Assembly: GCA_937901905.1 (NCBI GenBank)
Contig: CALDIF010000049.1
Coordinates: 1-21,646 of the forward strand
Reading direction: 5' to 3'
DNA: 21,646 bases
Source of the DNA: an uncultured Porphyromonadaceae bacterium
GTDB taxonomy: Bacteria; Bacteroidota; Bacteroidia; Bacteroidales; Muribaculaceae
The notes beneath the pieces were generated by a model. That model searched no databases and was not told the DNA's origin. It saw only the letters and a list, made by a program, of their open reading frames with translations. The number at the start of each line of letters is the position of its first letter. Positions within the stretch are counted from its first letter, which is position 1. Shown here piece after piece: positions 8,690-16,035 of the stretch. Both the position numbers and the translations under genes were made by a program.

Positions 8690-9193
8690 ATGAACAACGA
8701 ACTATCACCCAACAGTCTTGCCTTAATCGCTCTCGCTGTAGAGTATTGTAAGAGAGTTGAAGATGCACCGAATTTTGATGACCGCGATGATTTTATCGCC
8801 TCAATGTTAAAGTTGCTACCGAGATTATATATCACTGCAACCGATGTTGATGATTATTCGGGCTATAGTGAATACTTCATTGATTCGATGCTCGACGAGG
8901 TGACTTACGATGCGGTGAGAGAGGGTATTGCAATACTCATGGCTGAAGATGATGTTTACCTTGAAGTGTTCCAAAGTGACATGAAATACAGCGAAACACC
9001 CATTGCGACAAGCATCAGTGAAAATCTTGCCGATTTGTATCAAGACTTATATAACTTCGCTGTCAGCGTGCGTGATGCTACAAGTGATGTTCAACAAGAA
9101 CTCGTGGGTCAATGCAAGGATAACTTCATTAATTATTGGGGGCAAACGCTGCTCAACGTTTTGCGTGCCCTCAATCAATTATATTACAATTAG
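8690..9193 (+). CDS. DUF5063-domain protein
   Basis: A 167-residue acidic, helical protein without signal peptide that fits the DUF5063 family, known mainly from Bacteroidetes and without an assigned function. Recognisable parts are the N-terminal LALIALAVEYCKRVED helix and the C-terminal NYWGQTLLNVLRALNQLY segment. I placed the start at the ATG at 8690, 22 bases after the nadD stop; an upstream in-frame extension to 8603 would run through nadD and adds no family-like sequence. Same strand and close spacing suggest it ends the yicC-gmk-nadD transcript. Family assignment is from recall of its sequence pattern, without a search. Confidence 0.75.
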   Translation: MNNELSPNSLALIALAVEYCKRVEDAPNFDDRDDFIASMLKLLPRLYITATDVDDYSGYSEYFIDSMLDEVTYDAVREGIAILMAEDDVYLEVFQSDMKYSETPIATSISENLADLYQDLYNFAVSVRDATSDVQQELVGQCKDNFINYWGQTLLNVLRALNQLYYN

Positions 9194-9261
9194 TGACATG
9201 GCGTGTTATACTGTCGCTCATTGTAATCATCGTTTGTCTACGGGGGTATGCCTTTAGAGTC

Positions 9262-9288
9262 ATTGACGATATTGACGATATTGACGAT
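9262..9288 (+). repeat. Three tandem copies of a 9-bp unit
   Basis: ATTGACGAT occurs three times back to back at 9262-9270, 9271-9279 and 9280-9288, with a fourth copy broken after ATT. It sits in the 243-base gap between the DUF5063 gene and rpe, just upstream of the predicted rpe promoter. The rest of 9194-9301 shows no ORF, RNA gene or clear terminator. Confidence 0.85.
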
Positions 9289-9301
9289 ATTTGTGTGTAC
9301 T

Positions 9302-9333
9302 ATTGTGTATTATGAAATATTTGATTAGATTTG
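9302..9333 (+). promoter_or_regulatory. Promoter of rpe
   Basis: TAGATTTG at 9326-9333 is a full match to the -7 consensus TAnnTTTG. Exactly 20 bases upstream lies ATTG (9302-9305), three of four matches to the -33 TTTG. A start near 9338 would give a leader of about 100 bases before rpe, long compared with the other promoters in this window. Confidence 0.5.
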
Positions 9334-9436
9334 CAAGTCATTCTTAACGAGCATCGCCCACCCGGGTACAGTACTCGTCTTGAAGACATTGAGATGTTTA
9401 GTTCTGAAAATCAGTTTTACTTTAATAATTAATACT

Positions 9437-10081
9437 ATGCTTGTTTCACCGTCATTACTGAGTGCTGATTTCGCCAATTTATCTGCCGACCTTGAGATGA
9501 TTAACACGAGTGAGGCCGATTGGCTGCATCTTGATGTCATGGATGGCGTGTTTGTCCCGAATATTTCGTTCGGTTTCCCCGTGATGAAGTATGTGCAGGA
9601 ATTGTGTGACAAACCTCTGGACGTTCATCTGATGATAGTTGAACCGCAAAAATTCGTGACCCAAGTGCGAGACACCGGAGCGATGTTGATGAACGTTCAT
9701 TATGAGGCTTGTACGCACCTTAATCGGGTTATACAACAAATTCACGATGCCGGAATGCAAGCGGGTGTGACGCTCAATCCGGCTACACCGGTCGATATGC
9801 TTCAAGACATTGTTGCCGATGTTGATCTCGTGTTGTTAATGAGTGTCAACCCCGGTTTTGGCGGTCAACGATTTATTCCGAATACTTTGAATAAAGTACG
9901 ACGTTTGAGAGATTTAATATCCGAAACCGGCTCTCATGCCCTTATAGAGGTTGACGGCGGTGTTAATGCCGATACCGGTGCTACTCTTGCAGAGGCCGGT
10001 GCCGATGTGCTTGTTGCAGGAAATTATGTCTTTCATGCAGCCGATCCTCATGCTGCTATTGCAACATTAAAACGATTGTGA
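9437..10081 (+). CDS. rpe: Ribulose-phosphate 3-epimerase
   Basis: Interconverts ribulose 5-phosphate and xylulose 5-phosphate in the non-oxidative pentose phosphate pathway. The TIM-barrel protein has 214 residues, the usual size. Family motifs appear in order: SPSLLSADFANL at the N-terminus, HLDVMDGVFVPN with the catalytic Asp, DVHLMI with the metal-binding His, MSVNPGFGGQ, and VDGGVN with the second catalytic Asp. I chose the ATG at 9437 because the family starts MLVSPSLLSAD; a longer frame from 9380 adds 19 unrelated residues. The gene has its own predicted promoter and is followed after 42 bases by a lipoprotein gene on the same strand. Confidence 0.96.
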   Translation: MLVSPSLLSADFANLSADLEMINTSEADWLHLDVMDGVFVPNISFGFPVMKYVQELCDKPLDVHLMIVEPQKFVTQVRDTGAMLMNVHYEACTHLNRVIQQIHDAGMQAGVTLNPATPVDMLQDIVADVDLVLLMSVNPGFGGQRFIPNTLNKVRRLRDLISETGSHALIEVDGGVNADTGATLAEAGADVLVAGNYVFHAADPHAAIATLKRL

Positions 10082-10123
10082 CTTAGTGAACTGTTGTGAC
10101 TTGATAGTAACGACAATAACCTT

Positions 10124-11587
10124 ATGCGTAGCCGATTGTATAAGTTTGCCGTGTTGGTGTTGGTTGTGTGTGCCGTGTCGTGCAGTGATACGGATACAGA
10201 CCTTAAGAAATTAATTCCGGCTGATGCTGTCGGGGTAATGAGCCTTGATGTCCGGTCGGTACTGGCGATGGCAGACATTTCACCCGAAGCCCCCAAATTA
10301 CCGGCAACACTCAAGTCCATAGTACGTGAAAACGATCAATCTCCCTTGTGTCAGGTTTTGTCGCGTTTACCCAATATGGGACTGAATTGTCGTGCACGTT
10401 TGTTCGCTTATATGCCGTCGCGCGGAGTCCTCAAGCAGGTTGTTCTTGTGCCACTCGATGATGCCAAATTGACACGTAATGCGTTGGAACGCATTGTTGG
10501 AGGCGACTTTGTCGAAAAGGGGGCATTTTCGGCTCTCATGAGAACCGATTGTGTTTTTGCGATTACCGGTAATACCTTGTTGGTGGCTCGTTTGGCACGC
10601 GGTGCAAGTGATGATGACATCGATGAGGCTGTGACGACAGCACTCACCAAGACCTCCAAATCCGCAACCGGTGACTCGTGGGACTTAATCACCGACACCG
10701 AGCATCATTTTGCAGCCGCATTTAATGCCGATGCAATTCAAGAAGTTCTTGGAGGGTTGGATGGATATTCCACTTTGTGTGCCCATTTCCCTATCATTCA
10801 ACTTTTCACCGAGAGTGATGTCGAGCGTTTCATCGTCACCGGCGATTGTGCCGGCGATTCGGTGCGTTTGGATCTCACCATTGAGGCTCAACAAAATTGT
10901 GATTATCTCAATTTGATGTCCACATTGCTTGCCGCACCCGATGCTCATGTGTTGGGTGCTATACCGGCATCAATGGATTATATAGGCATGATAAGTGTCA
11001 AGGGTGAGGCAGCAATGCGATTGCCTCAAGTGGAAAAATTAATTGAAATGTTCGGCGAAATCCGGTATGTAGGACGCATGGATATCAAACCACTGATTTC
11101 GACTATTGATGGACCTGTCGCGGTGGGATTATCACGCGATCCTCACTTGACCGACGTGTGGAACATTGTTCTTGCAGCACGATCCAATGCACCGAGACAA
11201 GTGATAAATTATATCACTGACTTCGGTAGCAAGTATGGTCAAACTCCATGGTTGTGGCAAGATGAGTTGCTATACGAGTGGGACAATAAGATGGTGAGAC
11301 TTTCCACCTACGAAGACATCGTCTATGTCAAAATGCTTGACTATGAGCAAACCGAGGGGTCTGCCTACGAGAATAATCCGTTATTGCGCAACGCTTTATC
11401 CGAATCGGTGGTGGCCGGATACATCAACGTGAGTGATGCGGACAATGATATTTATGCGTCATGGATTTACAGTATGCCAAACCCGTTACACGGTTCACTG
11501 CTTTTCCGTGCTCAACATAGTCCTAACTCTTCGCTTGAACTGCTGCGGTGGTTGGCATCGTTAAAGCCGGCTCAACAATTTGAATGA
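10124..11587 (+). CDS. Lipoprotein, DUF4836-like
   Basis: A 487-residue exported protein of unknown function. The N-terminus has two basic residues, a hydrophobic stretch and a lipobox ending in Cys20 (AVSC), so it should be lipidated. The residues after the cysteine, SDTDTD, are acid-rich and resemble the lipoprotein export signal that sends Bacteroidetes lipoproteins to the cell surface. The start of the mature region (LIPADAVGVMSLDVRSVL) and the overall length fit DUF4836, a family from Bacteroidetes; this is from pattern memory, not a search. No catalytic motif is evident. The last 16 bases overlap tail-to-tail with the nucleotidyltransferase gene on the other strand. Confidence 0.8.
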   Translation: MRSRLYKFAVLVLVVCAVSCSDTDTDLKKLIPADAVGVMSLDVRSVLAMADISPEAPKLPATLKSIVRENDQSPLCQVLSRLPNMGLNCRARLFAYMPSRGVLKQVVLVPLDDAKLTRNALERIVGGDFVEKGAFSALMRTDCVFAITGNTLLVARLARGASDDDIDEAVTTALTKTSKSATGDSWDLITDTEHHFAAAFNADAIQEVLGGLDGYSTLCAHFPIIQLFTESDVERFIVTGDCAGDSVRLDLTIEAQQNCDYLNLMSTLLAAPDAHVLGAIPASMDYIGMISVKGEAAMRLPQVEKLIEMFGEIRYVGRMDIKPLISTIDGPVAVGLSRDPHLTDVWNIVLAARSNAPRQVINYITDFGSKYGQTPWLWQDELLYEWDNKMVRLSTYEDIVYVKMLDYEQTEGSAYENNPLLRNALSESVVAGYINVSDADNDIYASWIYSMPNPLHGSLLFRAQHSPNSSLELLRWLASLKPAQQFE

Positions 11588-12333
11588 CCCTCAAGCGTTG
11601 CCCACACTTCATTGGCTTGCTTTAAAGTATCGGGTTTGCCGACATCGAGCCAAAGATAGTCACCGGCAGGATAATATCCGTTGATGAGGTGGTCACGGCA
11701 CGCGTCGATGTAGAAAGACACCGTAGAGAACACGCGACCTGCAGTGTGGGCATATTGCTCAAGTGCCGGGAATATCTCGGGTGAACAGATGTGTATCCCT
11801 CCGAACGCACGCCTCATAAGCCCCATCTCGTTTAACCCCTCAGGTCTCAACTCGCCGGTGTTCAAGTTAATCCAACCGTGCATGCGATAATTGGTGTCGA
11901 ACAACAGATGTCGAACGGTGTCTCGCTCTCTGACGAGCAGAGTGGCGAGTGCGCCCGACCGCTTGTGGTAGTCTGCCATGTCTTTCAAGTTCAAGCCATT
12001 GGTGAGAATGTCGGCATTATGCACAATAAACGGCTCGTCTCCATCAAGCCATTGACGCGCTGCAAGGACACCACCACCGGTTTCAAGCAACAGGTCACGT
12101 TCGTCGCTCACATGCACCTCAACACCCCAGTCATGACTATTTAAAAAGTCAATAACTTTATCGGCAAAATGATGGACATTCACTACAACACTTGTACAAC
12201 CGGCTGCGATTATCGCACGTAAAGTCCGTTCAAGCATTGTCACTCCATTCACCTCCACCAATGCTTTGGGACGATCGGCGGTCACCGGGCGCAAACGTGT
12301 CCCCAATCCTGCCGCAAAAATGATTGCTTTCAT
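11572..12333 (-). CDS. MurU-like sugar-1-phosphate nucleotidyltransferase
   Basis: A 253-residue NTP-transferase. The nucleotide-binding signature AAGLGTRLRPVT is at residues 7-18 with the following PK (22-23); ETGGG (84-88) contacts the base, NADIL (106-110) supplies the metal-binding Asp, and WLDVGKPDTL (228-237) is the typical late motif of the MurU/hexose-1-P group. MurU makes UDP-MurNAc from MurNAc-1-phosphate in peptidoglycan recycling; glucose- or mannose-1-phosphate transferases are the main alternatives. Its start overlaps the stop of the kinase-RapZ fusion by 4 bases, matching the amgK-murU gene pairing of pseudomonads, which supports the recycling role by context. Confidence 0.82.
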   Translation of the reverse strand: MKAIIFAAGLGTRLRPVTADRPKALVEVNGVTMLERTLRAIIAAGCTSVVVNVHHFADKVIDFLNSHDWGVEVHVSDERDLLLETGGGVLAARQWLDGDEPFIVHNADILTNGLNLKDMADYHKRSGALATLLVRERDTVRHLLFDTNYRMHGWINLNTGELRPEGLNEMGLMRRAFGGIHICSPEIFPALEQYAHTAGRVFSTVSFYIDACRDHLINGYYPAGDYLWLDVGKPDTLKQANEVWATLEGHSNC

Positions 12334-13790
12334 TTTGACTGCATTGACTTGGGTGTGAATTCACGGTTTTCCAACTCATCGAAATGTGGCGTTTGGCTAT
12401 GGGTGAGTACCACGCGCACGTTGAATTTGTTGTAGACGTGCTCGGCAAGGTGTTCGGCACAATACACCGAGCGATGTTGACCGCCGGTGCAACCGAAACT
12501 AACCATCAGATTGGTGAATTTGCGATCAATATAACGTTTGACGCTGGCATCAACGAGAGCGTAAACATGCTCGAGGAATGTGAGTATCTCACCATTGCGT
12601 TCAAGATATTCAATCACCTCCGGATTGACACCGGTCATGGGCTTATAGCGATCATATTTTCCGGGATTGTCAATAGCACGACAATCAAATACATAGCCGC
12701 CGCCATTACCGTTGTCATCAGCCGGTATGCCTTTCTTGTAGGCAAAACTGCACACGGTTACCGTAAGAGGATCCTTAATCTTGCCCTTCAATTCCGGCAT
12801 TTGTACCACCTTGGTAAGAATGTTGTTAAGATAAGGAAACTCGGTAAATGGTGTTTCATTTAACAAGTCGGCCATCAACTCGATTGCGTCGGGTATACGC
12901 TTCTTGAAATCGGGTTTCTGCTCAAAGTTGCCTCTGAAACCGTAAGCACCCAGGACTTGCAGTGTGCGGAACAAAACAAAGTATCGCAACCGGGACATGA
13001 AGTGATTGGGATTGATGGGTGCATAGTGGGACAATTCGTCCAGATAGACATCAAGCATCTCGGCTCGCAGGTCATGTGTATAGTGAGCGCGTGCTTGCCA
13101 CAAGAACGACGCGACATCATAGTAGAACGGCCCTTTGCGTCCGCCCTGGAAGTCAATGAGCCACGGCTGCTCATCGCGAATCATCACATTGCGTGCTTGG
13201 AAATCACGATACATGAACGTGTCGCTCATGTTACTGAGCAGGACATCGGCGATGCGTTCAAAATCATCTTCCAACCGTCGCTCGTCAAACTCGATGCCGG
13301 TCGGCTTGAGAAAACAATACTTGAAGTAATTCAAGTCCCACATCACCAATCTCCGGTCGAAAGCCGGGGTGGGGTAGCATTTATTAAAGTCAAAACCCAC
13401 CGCGCCTTCAAATTGCACACGACATAACATGCGCATCGAGCGTGCAATCAATATCTTGTCCCGCTCGTTGAAAGAACGGGTTTGAGTGCTTTTTTCAATG
13501 ATTTTAAAAAGAATGTCGTTGCCGAGGTCTTCTTGCAGATAGTGCATGTGATCTTCGCTCACGGCAAGCACCTCGGGAACAGGCAACCCCTTGGACTTGA
13601 AGTGTCGGCTCATATATATGAACGCCTCGTTTTCATCGCGGTCTACACCCGCAGCACCCACGAGGTTCATCGGTCCGGTGAGGCGATAGTATGTGCGGTT
13701 ACTGCCACTGCGTGGCATCATGTCTGCCGAAGTCGGTTTCACACCGATGTGTTGCAGATACATCTCGCTCAATATCTCTTTGCTTGTCAT
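12330..13790 (-). CDS. AmgK-like kinase fused to RapZ C-terminal domain
   Basis: A 486-residue two-domain cytoplasmic protein. Residues 1-320 are an APH-fold kinase: PRSGSNRTYYRL (26-37) is the nucleotide-binding loop, YRDFQARN (194-201) carries the catalytic Asp196 and Asn201, and LIDFQ (211-215) the metal-binding Asp213. This form resembles AmgK, which phosphorylates MurNAc and GlcNAc at the anomeric carbon. Residues 341-475 match the C-terminal half of RapZ, with FDCRAIDNPGK, PMTG (384-387) and the CTGGQHRSVY loop (434-443). In E. coli this half binds glucosamine-6-phosphate and controls GlmS supply through small RNAs. The usual RapZ P-loop N-terminal domain is absent, replaced by the kinase. 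A glycine-rich stretch (NGNGGG, 360-365) sits within the RapZ part. The fusion occurs elsewhere in Bacteroidetes; its substrate is inferred. Confidence 0.85.
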   Translation of the reverse strand: MTSKEILSEMYLQHIGVKPTSADMMPRSGSNRTYYRLTGPMNLVGAAGVDRDENEAFIYMSRHFKSKGLPVPEVLAVSEDHMHYLQEDLGNDILFKIIEKSTQTRSFNERDKILIARSMRMLCRVQFEGAVGFDFNKCYPTPAFDRRLVMWDLNYFKYCFLKPTGIEFDERRLEDDFERIADVLLSNMSDTFMYRDFQARNVMIRDEQPWLIDFQGGRKGPFYYDVASFLWQARAHYTHDLRAEMLDVYLDELSHYAPINPNHFMSRLRYFVLFRTLQVLGAYGFRGNFEQKPDFKKRIPDAIELMADLLNETPFTEFPYLNNILTKVVQMPELKGKIKDPLTVTVCSFAYKKGIPADDNGNGGGYVFDCRAIDNPGKYDRYKPMTGVNPEVIEYLERNGEILTFLEHVYALVDASVKRYIDRKFTNLMVSFGCTGGQHRSVYCAEHLAEHVYNKFNVRVVLTHSQTPHFDELENREFTPKSMQSK

Positions 13791-13891
13791 GATAAGGAAA
13801 TTACTTAACAGAATTTATAAAATCGGGTTGTGGCTATCGTTAAAAAATAAAGTCAAGGGAGTTCGATTCAAAAGTGGAGTGTTGCAAATGA

Positions 13892-15472
13892 TTAAAACTC
13901 ACTTGTAAAGTGGAATTTGATTGACGGGAAATCTTGTTGTGCCATTTGCAGTACATACGATGAGTCGGCCATGAAAACGTCACGACCTTCAATATCAAGT
14001 GCCATGAATTGGTGTTTGCGCCGTTTGAAGGCTTGCAGTGCTTCCTCGTCATCGCTCTCGATCCAACAAGCCTTGTACAGGCTCAATGGTTCCCAACGGC
14101 ATTGTGCTCCATATTCATGTAATAATCGATATTGTATGACCTCAAATTGCAGTTGACCGACAGTGCCGATAATCTTGCGACCGTTGAACTGATTGACAAA
14201 CATTTGAGCAACACCTTCGTCCATGAGTTGTTCGATGCCGCGTTGTAACTGTTTCGCCTTCATCGGATCGGCATTCTCTATATACTTGAACATCTCGGGT
14301 GAGAAACTGGGCAAGCCGTGGAAGTGTAATTGCTCACCCTCGGTGAGAGTGTCACCGATCTTGAATATGCCATTATCGGGCAATCCCACGATGTCGCCGG
14401 GATAAACCTCATCAATAATCTCTTTCTTCTGGGCCATGAAAGCGGTGGGAGCCGAAAAACGATAACTCTTGCCACTGCGCACATGATAGTAATTCTCACC
14501 GCGATGGAACACCCCACTACACACCTTAACAAAGGCGATACAACTGCGGTGATTGGGATCCATGTTAGCGTGAATTTTGAAGACAAAACCGGTGAATTTC
14601 TCTTCGGTCGGCTCCACAACACGCTCTGTTGCCTCAACGTGGCGCGGTGAGGGCGCAATGCGCACAAATGTGTCAAGCAACTCTTTTACGCCGAATGTGT
14701 TAAGTGCACTCCCGAAGAAGACCGGTGCGACTCGTCCCGCCAAGTACTCATTGACTTCAAATTCAGGATAAACACCGTCGATCAATTCAATGTCTGCCCT
14801 CAATTGCGCGGCATCTCGCGACCCTATAACTTCGTCAATTTGTGCATCATTAATGTCATCAATCTCCACGCGCTCGGTAACGTGCTGTTTGTCGGGGGTG
14901 AATAAGTCAATACCTCTTTCATAAATATTATACACGCCCTTGAAACTTGCACCGATATTAATGGGCCATGTGAGAGGACGAACTTCAATCTTCAACTCGC
15001 TCTCCAACTCGTCCATAATCTCAAAAGGATCGCGCCCCTCGCGATCTAACTTGTTGACAAAGATGATAACCGGGGTATTGCGCATGCGGCACACCTCCAT
15101 GAGTTTGCGCGTTTGTGTCTCAACACCTTTAGCGACATCAACAACGATAATCACACTGTCGACGGCAGTGAGCGTGCGATAGGTGTCTTCGGCAAAATCT
15201 TGGTGACCCGGTGTATCAAGTATATTAATCTTATAATCACCATAGTTAAAGCCCATGACACTGGTCGCCACCGAGATACCACGTTGCTTCTCAATTTCCA
15301 TCCAATCGCTGGTGGCGGTTTTCTTAATCTTATTGCTCTTGACAGCACCGGCAACATGAATAGCCCCACCGAAGAGAAGCAACTTCTCGGTTAGCGTTGT
15401 CTTGCCGGCATCGGGGTGCGATATGATTGCAAACGTGCGTCGCCTGCTAATTTCATTTTCGAGAGAAGACAT
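13892..15472 (-). CDS. prfC: Peptide chain release factor 3
   Basis: A 526-residue translational GTPase that removes RF1/RF2 from the ribosome after peptide release. The GTPase motifs are G1 SHPDAGKTT (18-26), G2 RGISV (64-68), G3 DTPGH (86-90) and G4 NKLD (140-143). The SDWMEIEKQRG segment (55-65) is characteristic of RF3 and separates it from EF-G. Domains II and III follow at full length, ending near FHFTSEF. It is followed after about 100 bases by the kinase-RapZ gene on the same strand; I saw no clear promoter or terminator in that gap, so cotranscription is possible. Confidence 0.97.
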   Translation of the reverse strand: MSSLENEISRRRTFAIISHPDAGKTTLTEKLLLFGGAIHVAGAVKSNKIKKTATSDWMEIEKQRGISVATSVMGFNYGDYKINILDTPGHQDFAEDTYRTLTAVDSVIIVVDVAKGVETQTRKLMEVCRMRNTPVIIFVNKLDREGRDPFEIMDELESELKIEVRPLTWPINIGASFKGVYNIYERGIDLFTPDKQHVTERVEIDDINDAQIDEVIGSRDAAQLRADIELIDGVYPEFEVNEYLAGRVAPVFFGSALNTFGVKELLDTFVRIAPSPRHVEATERVVEPTEEKFTGFVFKIHANMDPNHRSCIAFVKVCSGVFHRGENYYHVRSGKSYRFSAPTAFMAQKKEIIDEVYPGDIVGLPDNGIFKIGDTLTEGEQLHFHGLPSFSPEMFKYIENADPMKAKQLQRGIEQLMDEGVAQMFVNQFNGRKIIGTVGQLQFEVIQYRLLHEYGAQCRWEPLSLYKACWIESDDEEALQAFKRRKHQFMALDIEGRDVFMADSSYVLQMAQQDFPSIKFHFTSEF

Positions 15473-15527
15473 TCAGTAATATGTGTTATTGACAATAAAA
15501 ATTTGATGCCTGTTACAGACATCTTTG

Positions 15528-15535
15528 CAAAATTA
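15528..15535 (-). promoter_or_regulatory. Possible prfC -7 element
   Basis: On the minus strand this reads TAATTTTG, a match to TAnnTTTG, about 55 bases before the prfC start. No good TTTG sits 19-21 bases upstream, so it is a weak candidate. Confidence 0.3.
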
Positions 15536-15613
15536 CTCAAAATATTGCAATCATCACTATTGTTTACGAAAATTTATGACTTACTTTTACTATGATTACT
15601 TGCCGTCAATAAA

Positions 15614-15645
15614 TTTGCAGTACATGTTTTGTTTTAGTAACTTTG
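15614..15645 (+). promoter_or_regulatory. Consensus promoter of the DUF1874 gene
   Basis: TTTG at 15614-15617, a 20-base spacer and TAACTTTG at 15638-15645 match the Bacteroidetes consensus perfectly. The flanks TAAATTTGC and GTAACTTTG are shared with the palindromic promoter at 1725-1756. Only four bases separate the -7 element from the ATG at 15650, so transcription should begin at or within a base or two of the start codon. Confidence 0.75.
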
Positions 15646-15649
15646 TGGC

Positions 15650-15943
15650 ATGAATACTGATAAACCCACTTACTTACTCAACTCGTTCTCATTGCAGATG
15701 ATAGTTCCACCTGCTACAGTGACGGTTATAGAGGTTAACGAGTTGCCCGACGGTTTGACAAGTGCAATAGGTCATGCCGACACGGCACAATTGCTCAACG
15801 TGCAATGCAACAGGGTGGAGGTGCACCTCGACAAAGGTGACGTGGCTTATGTGGCTCAACTCATTAGCGGACGATTGCCCGAGGGTACGACACAATTACC
15901 CGACAATGCACGCTTCAGATACCTGAAAGTGAAAATCGAGTGA
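15650..15943 (+). CDS. DUF1874 protein, AcrIII-1/Crn2-type ring nuclease homologue
   Basis: A 97-residue protein of the DUF1874 family (STIV B116, SIRV1 gp29, B. subtilis YddF). Viral members (AcrIII-1) and cellular Crn2 are dimeric nucleases that degrade cyclic tetra-adenylate, the second messenger of type III CRISPR systems. Signature parts are all present: YLLNSFSLQM (8-17), with Ser14 in the place of the ligand-contacting serine; SAIGHADTAQLL (38-49), with His42 matching the catalytic histidine (His47 of SIRV1 gp29); NRVEVHLDKGD (54-64); and QLISGRLPEG (70-79), with Arg75 and Glu78 matching active-site residues of the viral enzyme. Nothing is truncated. No cas or phage gene lies in the window. 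It stands alone under its own promoter, divergent from prfC. Family assignment is confident; activity on cA4 is inferred. Confidence 0.88.
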   Translation: MNTDKPTYLLNSFSLQMIVPPATVTVIEVNELPDGLTSAIGHADTAQLLNVQCNRVEVHLDKGDVAYVAQLISGRLPEGTTQLPDNARFRYLKVKIE

Positions 15944-15960
15944 CGGTTTTTTACTTTCAG
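15923..15960 (+). terminator. Hairpin spanning the DUF1874 stop codon
   Basis: Positions 15923-15935 pair with 15948-15960 in a 13-bp stem (one G-T wobble at 15931/15952) with a 12-base loop that contains the TGA stop. The outer eight pairs, CTGAAAGT/ACTTTCAG, are perfect. No T-run follows, so it may act as a weak terminator or protect the 3' end of the short transcript rather than be a classical intrinsic terminator. Confidence 0.5.
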
Positions 15961-16035
15961 ATGGTTAAAGTGGTACTTTAATTATTTAAGTCTAAACGAC
16001 CTATTAACAAGCCGTTATAATATTTATCTTTATTA

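Noticed and set aside
9262..9291. Start of a CRISPR array
   Set aside because: The 9-bp units are directly adjacent with no spacers and far too short for CRISPR repeats.
9380..9436. N-terminal extension of rpe
   Set aside because: The 19 extra residues do not fit the family, which starts at the MLVSPSLLSAD segment.
12384..13427. Plus-strand open frames of about 157 codons opposite the kinase-RapZ fusion
   Set aside because: They mirror the reading frame of a conserved two-domain protein and show no family features.
15507..15521. Imperfect palindrome TGCCTGTTACAGACA upstream of prfC as an operator
   Set aside because: The match is partial, and there is no second copy or regulator gene nearby to support it.
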